This document shows positions 36,774 through 49,100 of a stretch of 64,000 nucleotides of DNA, in pieces (within the stretch, counting starts at the first letter, position 1; the number at the start of each line of letters is the position of its first letter). The stretch spans positions 558,001-622,000 of the forward strand of contig SMMW01000650.1 in NCBI GenBank assembly GCA_004794655.1, written 5' to 3'. The translations under genes were made by a program, and so were the position numbers. Under the pieces are notes generated by a model. It searched no databases, had not been told where the DNA came from, and saw only the letters and a program-made list of their open reading frames with translations. The stretch is from Marisa cornuarietis. Its lineage: Eukaryota; Mollusca; Gastropoda; Architaenioglossa; Ampullariidae.

Positions 36774-38093
36774 ATGACCCCTGCCGGCGCAACCCTGCTG
36801 CAGAGCTCGCCAGGGCAGCAATCCAGCGAGGTGCCAGCTGCCAGCAGCAGCAAACAAGGACACGGCGCGGGCCACTACGCCACCGTGACGCTGATGATAG
36901 CCATCACCTCACTGACAGTGTGCGGCAACCTTTTCAACTTCGTGGTCATCACCCGGTCCTGGCACCTGCGCCACGCGCTGTCCAACTTCTTCGTTCTCAG
37001 CCTTTTCGCATGCGACTTACTGGCCGGCCTACTCATCCTGCCTACTGCCGCCTACACCTTCGCCGCCGGGGATAGCGACGCCTGGCCGCTGGGCCCCGTC
37101 GGCTGCGACGCCGCTGGCTTCCTGGGCACCTGGCTCACTTTCGTTTCTCTGACGACCGTGGCCTCCATCGCAGCCGAGCGCTTCTACTGCATCCGCTGGT
37201 CCATGCACCACGCAGCCAAAATGAGCGTCCGCGGCACGCTTGGCGTCCTGCTGACCCTGTGGGGGTTGGGAGCGCTGCTAGCGGCCTTGCCATTGGTGGG
37301 GTTCAGCTCCTACGACTTCCGGCCCAGCTTGTACAACTGCTCCTTCGACGCCAAGCCCGAGACCGGCTCCATGGCCTACGTTCTTCTGGTCACCGCCGTC
37401 TGCTTCCTGGTGCCCAGTGTCTTAATAATTGTCATGTACGGCGGCATCTTTTGGGTGGCGCACCTGGCTGCCGTGCAGGTGGGTCCTACTCTGCACAACG
37501 ATTCGCTTCCCAGTACCGTGACCGCCTCGGAATCAGCCCGCAGCGCGTCCCCGCAAGCTGGTGCAATCAGCGCCATCGCAGCGTCGTCAGCTTCCAATAC
37601 GAAAGTCACGTCCATCAGCCAAGCGAAGGCCAGCACTCCTTCCATCATAAGCGCCGAGCGCATGTCGCGTGTCCTGCGCATGCACATCAAGCCGGCAAAA
37701 ACAGTGCTGCTTATGGTATTCCCCTTCATCTTGCTGTGGGGGCCCTTGTTCTTGCTGAACATGAACGGAGCCCTCGGCGGTTCCCTAGCGGGTATCCCTT
37801 ATTTGTTGCTTGCGGCACAGTGGTTGGGCTACAGCTCTTTCGCCCTCAACCCCTTCCTGTTTGGGTGGATGAACAAAGCCATCCGCGAGGAGCTTGTGGC
37901 CTTGCTTTGGCTGCTGCGCTCCTACTGCTGTTGCTGCTGTCCTGGGCTAGGATCGCAAGAAAACGAGGAAAGGCCAGAGCTGCAGGCCCCTTGCGGGGAG
38001 GAGAACTTCATGGAGTTTCTAGAACGCACCGCCATCCACCACCGCAGCAGTGACCGGCAGCCTGCACCCAAGTGCCGGTTCAGTATAGACTAA
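36774..38093 (+). CDS. Intronless class A (rhodopsin-like) orphan GPCR
   Basis: Single ORF of 439 residues. Seven hydrophobic helices lie near 37-60, 69-92, 110-135, 152-174, 200-224, 307-328 and 341-364. Class A landmarks: GN at 51-52 (N1.50), D81 (2.50), C111 paired with C189 in loop 2, W163 (4.50), P214 (5.50). DRY is replaced by ERF (135-137), CWxP by LWGP (321-324) and NPxxY by NPFLF (359-363). The third intracellular loop (about 225-305) is long and Ser/Ala-rich. Five cysteines at 385-389 after helix 8 are likely palmitoylation sites. The retinal lysine position holds Tyr353, so it is not an opsin. Loop 2 and the TM6-TM7 end recall GPR161-like orphans, but orthology is not claimed. Coding GC is well above the flanks. 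The start at MTPAGATLL is the first in-frame Met; upstream noncoding exons are possible. Confidence 0.88.
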   Translation: MTPAGATLLQSSPGQQSSEVPAASSSKQGHGAGHYATVTLMIAITSLTVCGNLFNFVVITRSWHLRHALSNFFVLSLFACDLLAGLLILPTAAYTFAAGDSDAWPLGPVGCDAAGFLGTWLTFVSLTTVASIAAERFYCIRWSMHHAAKMSVRGTLGVLLTLWGLGALLAALPLVGFSSYDFRPSLYNCSFDAKPETGSMAYVLLVTAVCFLVPSVLIIVMYGGIFWVAHLAAVQVGPTLHNDSLPSTVTASESARSASPQAGAISAIAASSASNTKVTSISQAKASTPSIISAERMSRVLRMHIKPAKTVLLMVFPFILLWGPLFLLNMNGALGGSLAGIPYLLLAAQWLGYSSFALNPFLFGWMNKAIREELVALLWLLRSYCCCCCPGLGSQENEERPELQAPCGEENFMEFLERTAIHHRSSDRQPAPKCRFSID

Positions 38094-38229
38094 GGTGTGG
38101 ACTCGGGTTGGAGGTCGAGAGACGTCGGAAAGTCGACTTGGATACCAAACTGGACAACTCCGTTTGAGAGGGAGGAGATGAACTAATTTTTAATCTTTGC
38201 CCTGCATCCTCACTTGTGTGTTGGAGACT

Positions 38230-38400
38230 TTGTAGCCTGATAGTTAGATCGCTCGGCTGTGGAGCACAAGGTCGCTCCTGCAAGAGTTGAATCCCATTAA
38301 AGGCAAAACCTGTTTGAGGCACTGATTCGTTCCTCCGCCAAATTCACGTTTACCTAGCAAAAGGAGGTAAAGGCGGAAGGACATGGCAGGTTCTGCCTTC
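38230..38400 (+). mobile_element. tRNA-derived SINE copy 2, just downstream of the GPCR
   Basis: agcctgatagttagatcgct (38234-38253) matches an A-box region, and gagttgaatcc (38284-38294) a B box. It begins about 140 bp after the GPCR stop, so it may lie in the 3' UTR. Confidence 0.55.
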
Positions 38401-39547
38401 CTAGACTCGGTAAACCTCTTAGGTTTTCTACTCCATAACTACGGGACTGTGAGATTCTCAGGCATTACTTTTACCTGACTAGTTCCAATGTTCATCCCCC
38501 TTTCCAGGGAAGGTAAAGAATTATACAAACGGAAAAAGTGCCATGCATTAAATGTCATATCGAATCTAAACCTAGTTGGAACATTGCATAGTGAAGCTTT
38601 TTTTTTTAAGAAAGAAAATGGCTTTTCCCGAATATTCCCGAACATTGCAAGATCTTAATATATACTTGATTCTGGAGAACTTTAATATTTTCTCATCTGC
38701 AGAAAGTGATGTTCGAGCTTCATGGCCAAGTTCTGTGAAGACAATTATTATTAAGCTACAAGAATATGATATGTTTTTTTAGTTTTTATTCAGTAAATGC
38801 AATTCACAGAACACAATTCAAACACCCCTATGCGAAAATATGATAGGGTTTTGTCTTCCACTTTCCAAAGGCTTTAGTAACATATAAGTTTAGACATTAT
38901 AACAGTAAAGTATATTGTACGGTTCAAATGATATGTGATAAGAAAACTTAGCTGAGACAGTGTGCCAATAAGTTATCGAAAGGTGCAACGGTACCTTTGC
39001 AGTTGCATTTTGCTTCCAGCTCTCTCTGGAAGCGAGTGATAGAGTTATATGGGGGCAACGCACCAGTGTCGATAACTCGGCACGGTCAAAGATGTATAAA
39101 TCGAGTTAATGTGTTGCTTGAATACGCCCTCTCTGCACATGCAGACATACTAACTTTGACTTATTCTCCTTGTAGTGTTTGATTTGAGCCTCTTTCTACA
39201 GATAGTGGCCGGAAGGCATGGACCTTAAAACCTAGAATCAATGCTTTTGGACATGCCATAAAAGACCAGGCAGGAAGGTTAATTGTTTGTAGGAAGGCAT
39301 TTTTTTAAGCTTAGTGCACAATGCTATTTCCTGAAAGTTTGGTAAATATGCCCCTCCCTTCTGTTCTCGAGATAACGCCAACAAACACCACGTGCACAGA
39401 AAGAGGTTAACAACAGATATCAAGATTGTACAGAGATACTTTTACCTTGTCAAGTTTACAAACAACGAGAGAGCTGCAGCCATAACGTAAGTATGCCTGT
39501 CATTGGAGAAAAGTGAAGTCGCGAGTCTTGCGCACTGTATTTAGGGA

Positions 39548-39575
39548 TGTGTGTGTGTGTGTGTGTGTGAGAGAG
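39548..39575. repeat. GT microsatellite with short GA tail
   Basis: About eleven GT units and a brief GA run in the intergenic stretch between the GPCR and the dynein gene. Confidence 0.9.
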
Positions 39576-42440
39576 CGGAAAGGGAGTCAGTATTCACCTA
39601 AATGTTAAATGTTAAAATACAGTATCTTGCACGGAGCTTTAACCAGCTGTTTAAAACATATTCCACTCCACTAGACCTTTAAGAGGTATATGTCGTTCTC
39701 CCTGCCATAAATGCACTCAGCTGGCGATACCCACGCACAGGTCCCCACCCCTCAGCTTTCTCACGCTGTATGATACATAATGCATGTAACATGTATTTAA
39801 GGCCTGCATTTTCACTCTGAAAGAGTAGTAAGACCACCATCCTCTTTTCTTTCCTTTACATGTATATTTTTTTTTCTATTTTGTCCACTTTCGTCTGAAT
39901 CTATGTGGTGTAAAACTGTCATTGATTTTTATGACCACCCTGTCTATAGGCTGTCTCAGATGACAGCTCCGTATATTACTGAAAACACAGCATTAAAAAC
40001 ACATCCGTCGAGTTTGCACGAGAAGGGTAGAAACTGGGCACTTTTCTGCAGGTGTCTAGTATAGTATGTATGGTATGTGTAGAGTATGTTTGTATTGAAG
40101 ACATTTTTTAAGCCATCTCCCTCCATATGTTCATCCTGTCGATAATTTCCTTGTTTGGGAATCTCGTTTTTTTCTCCTTTCTTGGATATTTATTCTTTTC
40201 ATAGGCAGCATGCAAGTTCTTACGACATAAATGTATGTCTTTTTTGAAGTTCTCAAGGGCTTAAGATTAGATAAGTTTTTGCTCACTGGGTCAGGGTGAG
40301 GTGTGACCTTTGTTCAGTGATGGCTGCAATAGGGGTGGGGTATTACTCAATTAATGCCTTTGAGCCATAGTTATAAAGCAAAATTAGACCCTTGTCCTTG
40401 CGTTCCCCACATTGCCTCGGTCTTCCTGAGGCAACACGGGAACTTAAGGACAAGCGTCTTATTTCCATAGTTATAAAGCAGTGTCCGGACTCCACAGATG
40501 TAGCTTTACCCCTGTGGTTGTAGTTATATTAAAATAATATAAAGCAATGTTCGTGGGTCTGGGACGTCGGAGACATGACGTTTCCCCTTGTTTTCCCCTC
40601 GCTTGATAACTACGGCCTCAGGGGTGCAGTTTGATCTCAAAATAACGTCGGAATATTTCCATCAAGTTTTGCTTCCTTCATCTCAAATTGCGTTGCTGTT
40701 TTAAAAAAAGTACATGGTTTCTCTCCTTTTTTTTTAACTTTCTACCCGCATCATCTTTGTGTGTATGACGTGTTTAGACGCGCGTGCCCGCCTATCGCTT
40801 ACACAGAATACGTGCCACAAATCAGCTGCAGGTATCGACACACATCTCCACCAGCTCCATTCTACCAGAAAAGACTTTCAGATGCTCTCTAGGGGACTGA
40901 GCTAGGAAGCAGAATAAATGGCTCCAGAATGCACTCGCTAAGACCCCCCACTATCAGATTTCTCTGAAGACAAATGCGCCGTAGGCGTCAAGTCAAATGT
41001 AAAATGAACGCAGAAAAAAATGCTCCAATATTTTTAGATTGAACTCTGAAGAATAGCGAAAATCAGGCGTCGAAGAGCCAGATGGTCAACAAGCCGACGC
41101 TAACTTGAGGGTTTACAAGCACTTTAGCTTACTGCTTAATTATCCACCTATATCCCGGCAACTGTTTCGCACATGGCCCCTGTTTCCCACTACAGGAAGA
41201 TGGTCAAACTAAAATTAACTTTTCTACAGAAAAAAAAATGAAGGAAAGATTAGAGAGAGTAGAAAGATCTGTTAAAAGCGAAGATAATAAAGAAATGGAG
41301 AATAAGACAGATGGAGACTTGATAATGAGCCCCTAGACAACTTATACACCACGTCAGACAAAAATAATGACCCATACACAGCGAGTACAGGAACAAGCAA
41401 GATGGAGTGATTAATACTGTATTTAATTCCTCAGATCGACTTCGGAGTGTACTTGGCTGTTCTACATCCACATGATTTTAAAAAGATAACAGATTGTGTA
41501 TTTGTGCAGGCAGTAAAATACTGAGAGAAGTGGCTTCTTTCTTAATGTCAATAAACCCATGCGTTCATAGCCATGAATGGACTATTCATTCAAAGCTTAT
41601 ATGCAAGTAAGATTTATCATAGGATCAGTCTATGCTGGATTTTTCTGATCAGGGAACTGCCTTTAAAATAAAACTTAACATATATTTCTGGTGTCCACTG
41701 AGGGGCTAGATAACTGAAGTGTATGTTACTGGGGATGATCTTTATTTTGTGATTTGCTTGCACACCACAAAGACTGAGATTTTATTGCATCACAGTTTAG
41801 GACTAGGACCTAGGACAATGCAGTTGCATATAACATAGCTTACATTTGTCTATGTCAATATGATTGGTTACCACTTACAACTTCCTACAGCTTGGTCTTC
41901 TTCAATATTGACTTGTACACGTCTGCAGTCATGTGCATGCACACACACACAAGCTATTTGCACACAGACAACCATCTTATTAAATCTTTTATTTGTATCA
42001 CAGCATTTGTTATATCTGAGATAAAGTATTTTTAAAATGTACAAAAATTATTTTTCCAAAACTGTGAAGTTGTGCAATTGTTGTCATAATGATTTTTACT
42101 AACACGCAGATAAATATTTTAACCTGATATGTTGATTTGACTGGCACTCACAGCGTGACTATTTGTTACTATAGTCATTGTGGACTATTAACGCATTGTA
42201 GACAGACAATGAGGAATGTAAAAATACTTGTGAAGGAACTATAAATATCTCTTTGGGAATGGTGATTTTTACAAACAAGCAAGCAGGCAACAATGATTTT
42301 TACAAAAACTTTTTGCTCAAAATATATCTGAATGATAGATATACAAACAGAATGAGCGTTGTAATCGCACAACTTATGACATAATCTCATATGAATTGGA
42401 AATATGGGAAATAACAACAAAAAATGACATGAAGTAGATA

Positions 42441-42471
42441 CATATATATATATACACACACACATATATAT
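42441..42471. repeat. TA/CA compound microsatellite
   Basis: TA repeats, then CA repeats, then TA again, downstream of the dynein stop codon. Confidence 0.9.
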
Positions 42472-43104
42472 CTAGTTTTCTCATTATAAATATGAAATAA
42501 CAGAAAACTGATTTCCAAATACTAACTGAAAAAGTACTTTCATATTTATACAGTAACAGCTCAAAATGATTAACAACTAAGTCACAGAAATGCTGCAGAA
42601 AAGCAATATGTAAGCATCCATGACCATAAGGTGAGTGAAGCTTCTAAAGAAGCCTATGCCAGGTGGAGTCATACGATAAGTATTTTACTTGGTCCAACAT
42701 AATTGTATCAGTCTGAATAATTGTGACAATAATGAAGTTAGTGACCTTTCCTTTTCTTCTGCACTGCAATGTTGCTTGCTTCTACTTTATGTCCAGGCAA
42801 GTGTCAAACCATATAGTAAATCCCTTGATATCTACATATTCTTCTTCCTGTTGCTACAGTGAATTAAAACAAAACCAGTATGTGAAGTACTTCAATTAAA
42901 CATGTTCAAACAGAAATGGGCTCCAACTTGTGCTTGTTTCAGTTAAGCAGCACCTGAGGAAAAACTCTTCAGCGTTTTTAGAAGTGAGAACACAACCTGA
43001 TGAAAATTTGTAAATTTCTTGCGCCATCCATGAAAATTCATGCTCTGTTCACAGTACCCCCCACCCTCCATCTCTCTAGACACAACAAAGCCTGTCCATT
43101 CAGC

Positions 43105-46100
43105 TCAGTCATCCAGCTGACACAGAAGGGCACAGCCACGCTTGATCCAGTGTTGAACAGGCTTGTCTGTGGAGAGGAGGATAGGTAATACAAAGTTTGT
43201 GGAGTGACCAGTGGTGGAAAGCACACCCTTGCGCTCACTCGTTTTGTACACAGGACACTTGTACCGTTTTGCAGACGTGTCAATCTTCTCCATGAGGCTT
43301 GGCTGTAGCCAGATGATGGGAACAATGTCGTTCAAAACTTTAGGCAGCTGCTCCTCCAGCAAGCCTCTGTCAGGTAAAAATGGTTTCAGATGGTGATTGT
43401 TTTTCAATCATATGCCGGCTCAGTGAAAGTCTTATTCCACTTTTCATGTTTAATGACCTCAATTAAATGACTTCAACAGTTTTCAATTATTACTCTTGCT
43501 AAAACAGCAAATAATTTTAAGCAAACTTCTTTCAAAAAATGTAATACATGGATGAGAGAGAAGTCAGTGCCATTGAAGAAAGTTGAGAAACATGTTTGTG
43601 AATGGTTGAAACATGTCAAATGCGTCTAAAAAAAAAAACCCAAAACAATAAGCCCATCTGCTGGCTAGAAGCTATCGACAAAGACCTGAAAAATAAAAAA
43701 CCAAATAAAATTGAACTCTTAAAAACTCAAAACACTCACTTCTCTCTATCCCAACGTGCTCCATCCAGGAACAGGCCATGTATGTAGGCTCCATCCTCAG
43801 GAACATCACTCACCTTGTCCACCTTCAAAATCTACAATTCAAAACCACAGCATAAAATAAAATATAATCCCTCCATGTATGGTCGGTTATGTTTATGTTA
43901 ATCAAAATTTTTTTAAACACTCTTTGCTTCTTGCCACTTGAAAAAAAAATCCACACTGCTAAGAACTGGGATAGATTTTATGCATACAGGATACGTTCAC
44001 TAGGACAAAACATCTTAGCTACACAGTTATTCACAGAGACACAAGGACAACAGTATAATACTGTACAGTAATAAAAACAACAGAAGAATAGACTCTAAAG
44101 GGTCATGGTGTTTGAATTTGCTGCTCCACATACCGTGAAATCAAAAGCCAGTTTGTCTATGGGGATTGTGTACTTCCTGGCATAATTCTGCATCACTCCT
44201 GTCAGAAAGGCTTGTGTGAAGAAGAAACCAGACACCCAGAACTGGTTTGGCTTGCCTTCATCATACCAGTTCTATTAAAAATAAATCAATAACAAAAATG
44301 TATAAAACTGCAAGAGAACAGATCTAAAAGAATTATATATAGCTATAATCTATAAAGTTAGAATAGTTGCTGCAAGATAATTTATCTGCCCTACCTGAAG
44401 GAACCTGAGTCTTTCCAAAAAGTCGTTAATGTAAGATCCCAGTGGTTTTAGTGACGGGTAGGAACGCTTAGCCCACATGGCTGGCTGCTTGCCAATGAGA
44501 AGGCTGTTAGTCAAAGCCTCCAGTTCAGCCGACATCACCACTAGCCCTTTGATTGCCTTTTGAACGTTTTGAAGTGATGTTCGTATGACAGAAAGCAGCC
44601 TGCCGATAAAAAAGAGAAAGAATGTGACATAATAATGTGTAACCTGAGATCTTGCATGAGGTGTTTGAGGGGGTGGTAGGCAAAGCCAGTAGCCTGGTAG
44701 GGTAAGAAGTTATGAAAAAAGAGATTATCCAAGATCCTAGTCATTTTAGCCCATTCACCTGTTAAAGCGTTCCATTTCTTGCACCAGAACAGTGTTCATA
44801 CTCTCATTGTAGACTACAGGGTATTTCTTTGTTGCTCCCTCAATGTTGTAGTCCTTCGGCAGCTGTAATATAATATAATGAATGACAAATGTTTGCACAA
44901 TGAAAAAATACTGCAAATATATTAATGCCTTAGAAACAAATTCCTCAAATATATAGCTGGAGTCTTCAAAAGAACAATTTCTTGTGATGCTGGGAGCTGA
45001 CATGAGTGAGCTGTCACAACACTTTGCTATGCCTACAACAAAACCACATCCCATTTTTCCATTACTTTCAACTATAAATACAAAGCAATTTTTTCACCCA
45101 GAGGATGCATACTGCCAAAGTTATCAAATATATATATATATACAAAACTGAATGAAGCGACATCAAACTGATAAGTAGCATGCTTACAACCAAAAGACTT
45201 ATTTAGTAGAGTGCACTTTACATCTAAGGTGAAAAATGTTGTCTTACTGTAGCTAATTACTTCAACCATGACTTATTATAGCATGCAAATTGGTGTTTGA
45301 CACCATGATCCTGCTTAGGGACACAGAGGGACAGACAGGAGAGAGAGAGAGAGGGAAAAAGGATAGGTGGAATGACAAAGAGTGAATTGAAATACTCCCA
45401 GTTCACCTTTCCTAAGATGTCGGAGGCAATACCAAAAAGAGTGTCATCTGTCTTGCCTCCTCCACCACCACCAGATCCACCCTGGGTGAGCAGCACTGAG
45501 TCAAACAGAAGGCGCACATCCTGCAGCTCACGCGATATGTCCACATTCTCATGCATACCAAACACCTCAGGGTTCTGTGTGACTGGTAAAGCCTGTGAAT
45601 GAAGAACCCTAAACTGAAGTCTACTTGTTGGCTGTCCTTACACAAATATGACATTTGAGTATTTCTGTTGTCCCATTTTTTAGCAAAGACTTCTGTTACA
45701 CTGATAATGAAGTTGCACAGATTACAATAAGGAAAAAGAATGGAGGAGAAAGTCTTATAAAAAATTATATAAAGAAAGATTACCATTGAATTTTATTATT
45801 ATATGTAACCTTTAAGGCAAAATCATTTGTTTTGTAGCTGAGCAGGTCATGGTATATTTGTTACAAAATAAATTAAATGCTGATGCTGCAAAAATTAATT
45901 TTCTGAAAGGGGGGGGGATGATATGTATCAATTAAATACTGAGTATTAAAAACATAAGACAATTAATAATGATTGGATTTGTAAAGTGCATTTCCTCATG
46001 AAGATGTAAGCTCAATGGATGGCACATGAAAGCAGAGATATTTGAATTATATTAGAAGAAATCATTATCTCCATTTGACATACAGTCAGGTGACTAATAA

Positions 46101-49100
46101 CCCACCTTCAAGCAAAACTCTGAATTCATTCCATACTCTATTTTTCTCATTCTGTATGCTAATTTCTCTCTCACTCTGTACTCTCATTTCTCTCGCATTC
46201 TGTACTGTCATTCAGAAGAAGAATTTACTAAGCCCCAGTCTTACCCGGATAAACTCAACATAATCATTATATGAGCCCTTAGGAGGCACAAAGTAATTGC
46301 CACTGGGAGAGAATTTGCACTTGGGCTCTGTGATGACATGAGAGTTATAGAAATCATCCAAAATGGTCAGCAGACAGCGGCGATCCCAGTCATCTGTCAC
46401 ACGTCCTCCATAGTTGCACTCTCCAGTCATGTATCTGATCGCATCGAATGGGACCTCATCGTACTCATTGATGAACATCTATGGAATAAATCAAATGAAA
46501 ACAAAAACCCATTAAGCATCACTTTTAAGAAATTAACAGCTTTTTATAGCACAGGCAGTAGAGTGTATAAATATTTTCAACATCTTCCTACAAAGACAAG
46601 CTGCAAAATGTATTGCAAATCAATCAGTTCATGTAGTGATTAAAGATGGCGGAAGCTTTGTTTTCTTTATAGGAAGGGTTCTATATATGACTACTTATTT
46701 TGCAAATAAAGATTCTATAATGCATGCAGTGTTTGTTGTTTGTTTTAGAATCAGCTTGCTCTGATCAGAGAGTACAGGCTCTCATTACAGCAAGCTAAGA
46801 TGGCCACTGTTCTGTGCCCTGGACATTAATTGCCTGTTTCATTCCTGTATGTAGTAAAAAATCTTTGACATGAACTGACTGAATCCAAAGACACAGGGGC
46901 ATGAAGAATTATAAAAAATCTTGTACCACTGCATGGAATGTATTCAGAATATGTGTTACAAGTGCTGACCTGTACTCTGCCTTTGCCTCCATTGTAAGAG
47001 ACCTAGATAAGATGGGAGCAATAAATATGTTTTCAATTTTCTAGCTAACCTGCAGCTGTCGGATGGAGATGCGGAGATCTGACTCATTGAAACCATAGGC
47101 AATGTTCCATCCTAAGGGGCCAAACTTACGCCGCTCTTGCACAAGGGCATGGAAGAAACACAGGCCATACAAAAGTTTTTCAAAGTTCTGGAACAGAAAC
47201 CAAGAACTTATTTTCCTATACTGCATTCACCAAAATCTTTACCATCAAAAATGGAACAGAAACAAATTAAAGAAAAATATAAAACTCTCCTTTTCAAAAA
47301 CAGAGAAAAAAAGAAACATTTAGGCATGATAACAGCAAACAATAACAAATATGGTCTAGGTATAAATGACTCACACTATAGCTGCCATGTAAGTGTCCAC
47401 CGTCCATTTAAGTGTAAATTTCAGACTTACTGATTCTTTTCCTGGGCAGCCAGCAAAGAAAGTTTCATCGCTGATGGGGTCATTGAGGTAGGACTGCAAC
47501 AGATTCTGCCGGAGGCCTGTAGGAGGCTCGTTGGTCATTTTCACACCATTCTGGAGCACCGTCACAGGAAACTGCAAAGAAAAACCTTGTGAAATCCTTG
47601 CAGTCTGCCAAAAAACCTTATTTTGCCTAAACTTTCTTGCAACCTTAGCTTTTGCAGCGCCTGACAGTGACTGTGTGATCTCACAAACACAGCGCAGTGA
47701 GTGTCAACATTCTGGTGGACAGAAGTATGTACCTTGTCTGAAGGGTAGCTGGTAAGCCAGAGTCTGAAGTCTGGGTGTGTGTTATCAGTGCTGAAATCCT
47801 CACAGATCTTCTCCATTGCTGTCATCCAAGACACAGCCAGGTGGCAGTTTTGCAGCATCACCCATGAACCTTCCTCCCGAGCCTTGGTGATCATTTTAGC
47901 TGCGATGGGACCCTGTCACAAGTGCCACAACATTTCAACTGTCTTTATAAAAAGAGTATTTCTACCATAGAGCCCACTCAGTAGAATATATATATATATA
48001 TATATAAATTCAAGACTGTTTGTTCTAGACAGGCTTCACAGCCTGGTGGTTAATGCACTTGAGTGAAGGTTACTGGCTTAATCAGACCTGCTGGAAAACT
48101 CCCCGTGCCCACCCAATGTCTCTCCAACAAAAATGGGTACATGATTTATTTTAAAGGCAGTAGAAAGAGAGGGTCTTCCACAAGCCATGACCTAGACAGT
48201 GAAGACCACTTATAATCACTATGCCATAGGCTATAGTAATCTTGAACTTTTGAGTATTTTTCTCTGCTTTAAGAGCATTATAGCAATATTGACTATTCCA
48301 GATTAGTTTGGGTTTGCATTTAGAAAAAAAAAGTTACTACAAGCCATAGGCATTCATTTAATCTGGAGATTATTCACAAAATCTCAATCAAATACTACCA
48401 TTGACAAACACTGCTGAAAACAAAACCCTACCTGCCCTTGTCCCAGAGAGATGGAGTTGAACTTGTTTCCCCCAAACCCTTTGTCATCAGCAAACTTGAG
48501 CAAACTCATGGTTGGGTCAGCACCAGGAGACAGGATGAAGATGAGTGGTGTGCATGGGTTTGAGTCATTGTAGGACTTGGCCAAGTCAAAGGGAGGGGGC
48601 TCTACAAACTTTTTTCCTAGCTTCTCCATGACAAAGTCTGTAATTGCCAACACAATCTGCAACCAGGAAACATTAGCCCTTCTTATCAACAACATTGCAA
48701 TCATTGAGCTATGTAATTAAGAGGTGTCATGTACAGCTAAATGTAAGAAACAAAATCTTGTTACTTTTAAAAAAATGCAAGAAAATCTATGCACGGTTCC
48801 TTACTTTTCTAATGCTCACTAACACTGCATTATACTTCTCACAATGGACATGACCTCTGACCTTGTCTTGCCTGATGGTGCGCATGACGATCATGCGCTG
48901 GAAGTCATTCAGCTCTGATTGCCAGGGGTCAGGCAGCTCCATCTTGTGAGGCTCTTTAGAATTATAGAACTCAAACCATCTGCTTGTGTTCTTTTCAAAA
49001 TGTTCCCTGTAAGCAGAAACACCACTTGGATGAAAGTGTGTTTGCCCTGCAGACTGCTGTAAACATCATAAGAGAAATTACCTAGACTTTTTTTAACAAA

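Larger units (their letters stand above)
38401..43104. other. Intergenic between GPCR and dynein 3' ends
   Basis: The two genes converge here. The stretch has a GT microsatellite, a few repeated ccatagttataaagca units near 40365 and 40467, and a minus-strand AATAAA (41988-41993) that could end the dynein transcript about 1.1 kb past its stop. No gene was found. Confidence 0.45.

Noticed and set aside
36437..37075. 212-residue plus-strand ORF overlapping the GPCR start
   Set aside because: It is out of frame with the receptor, which has clear seven-helix structure; this is a shadow of GC-rich coding sequence.
37259..38053. 264-residue plus-strand ORF inside the GPCR
   Set aside because: Alternate-frame shadow, Arg/Leu/Gln-rich, with no domain.
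36774..38093. Opsin identity for the GPCR
   Set aside because: The loop-2 region looks opsin-like, but the retinal-binding lysine position in helix 7 is tyrosine.
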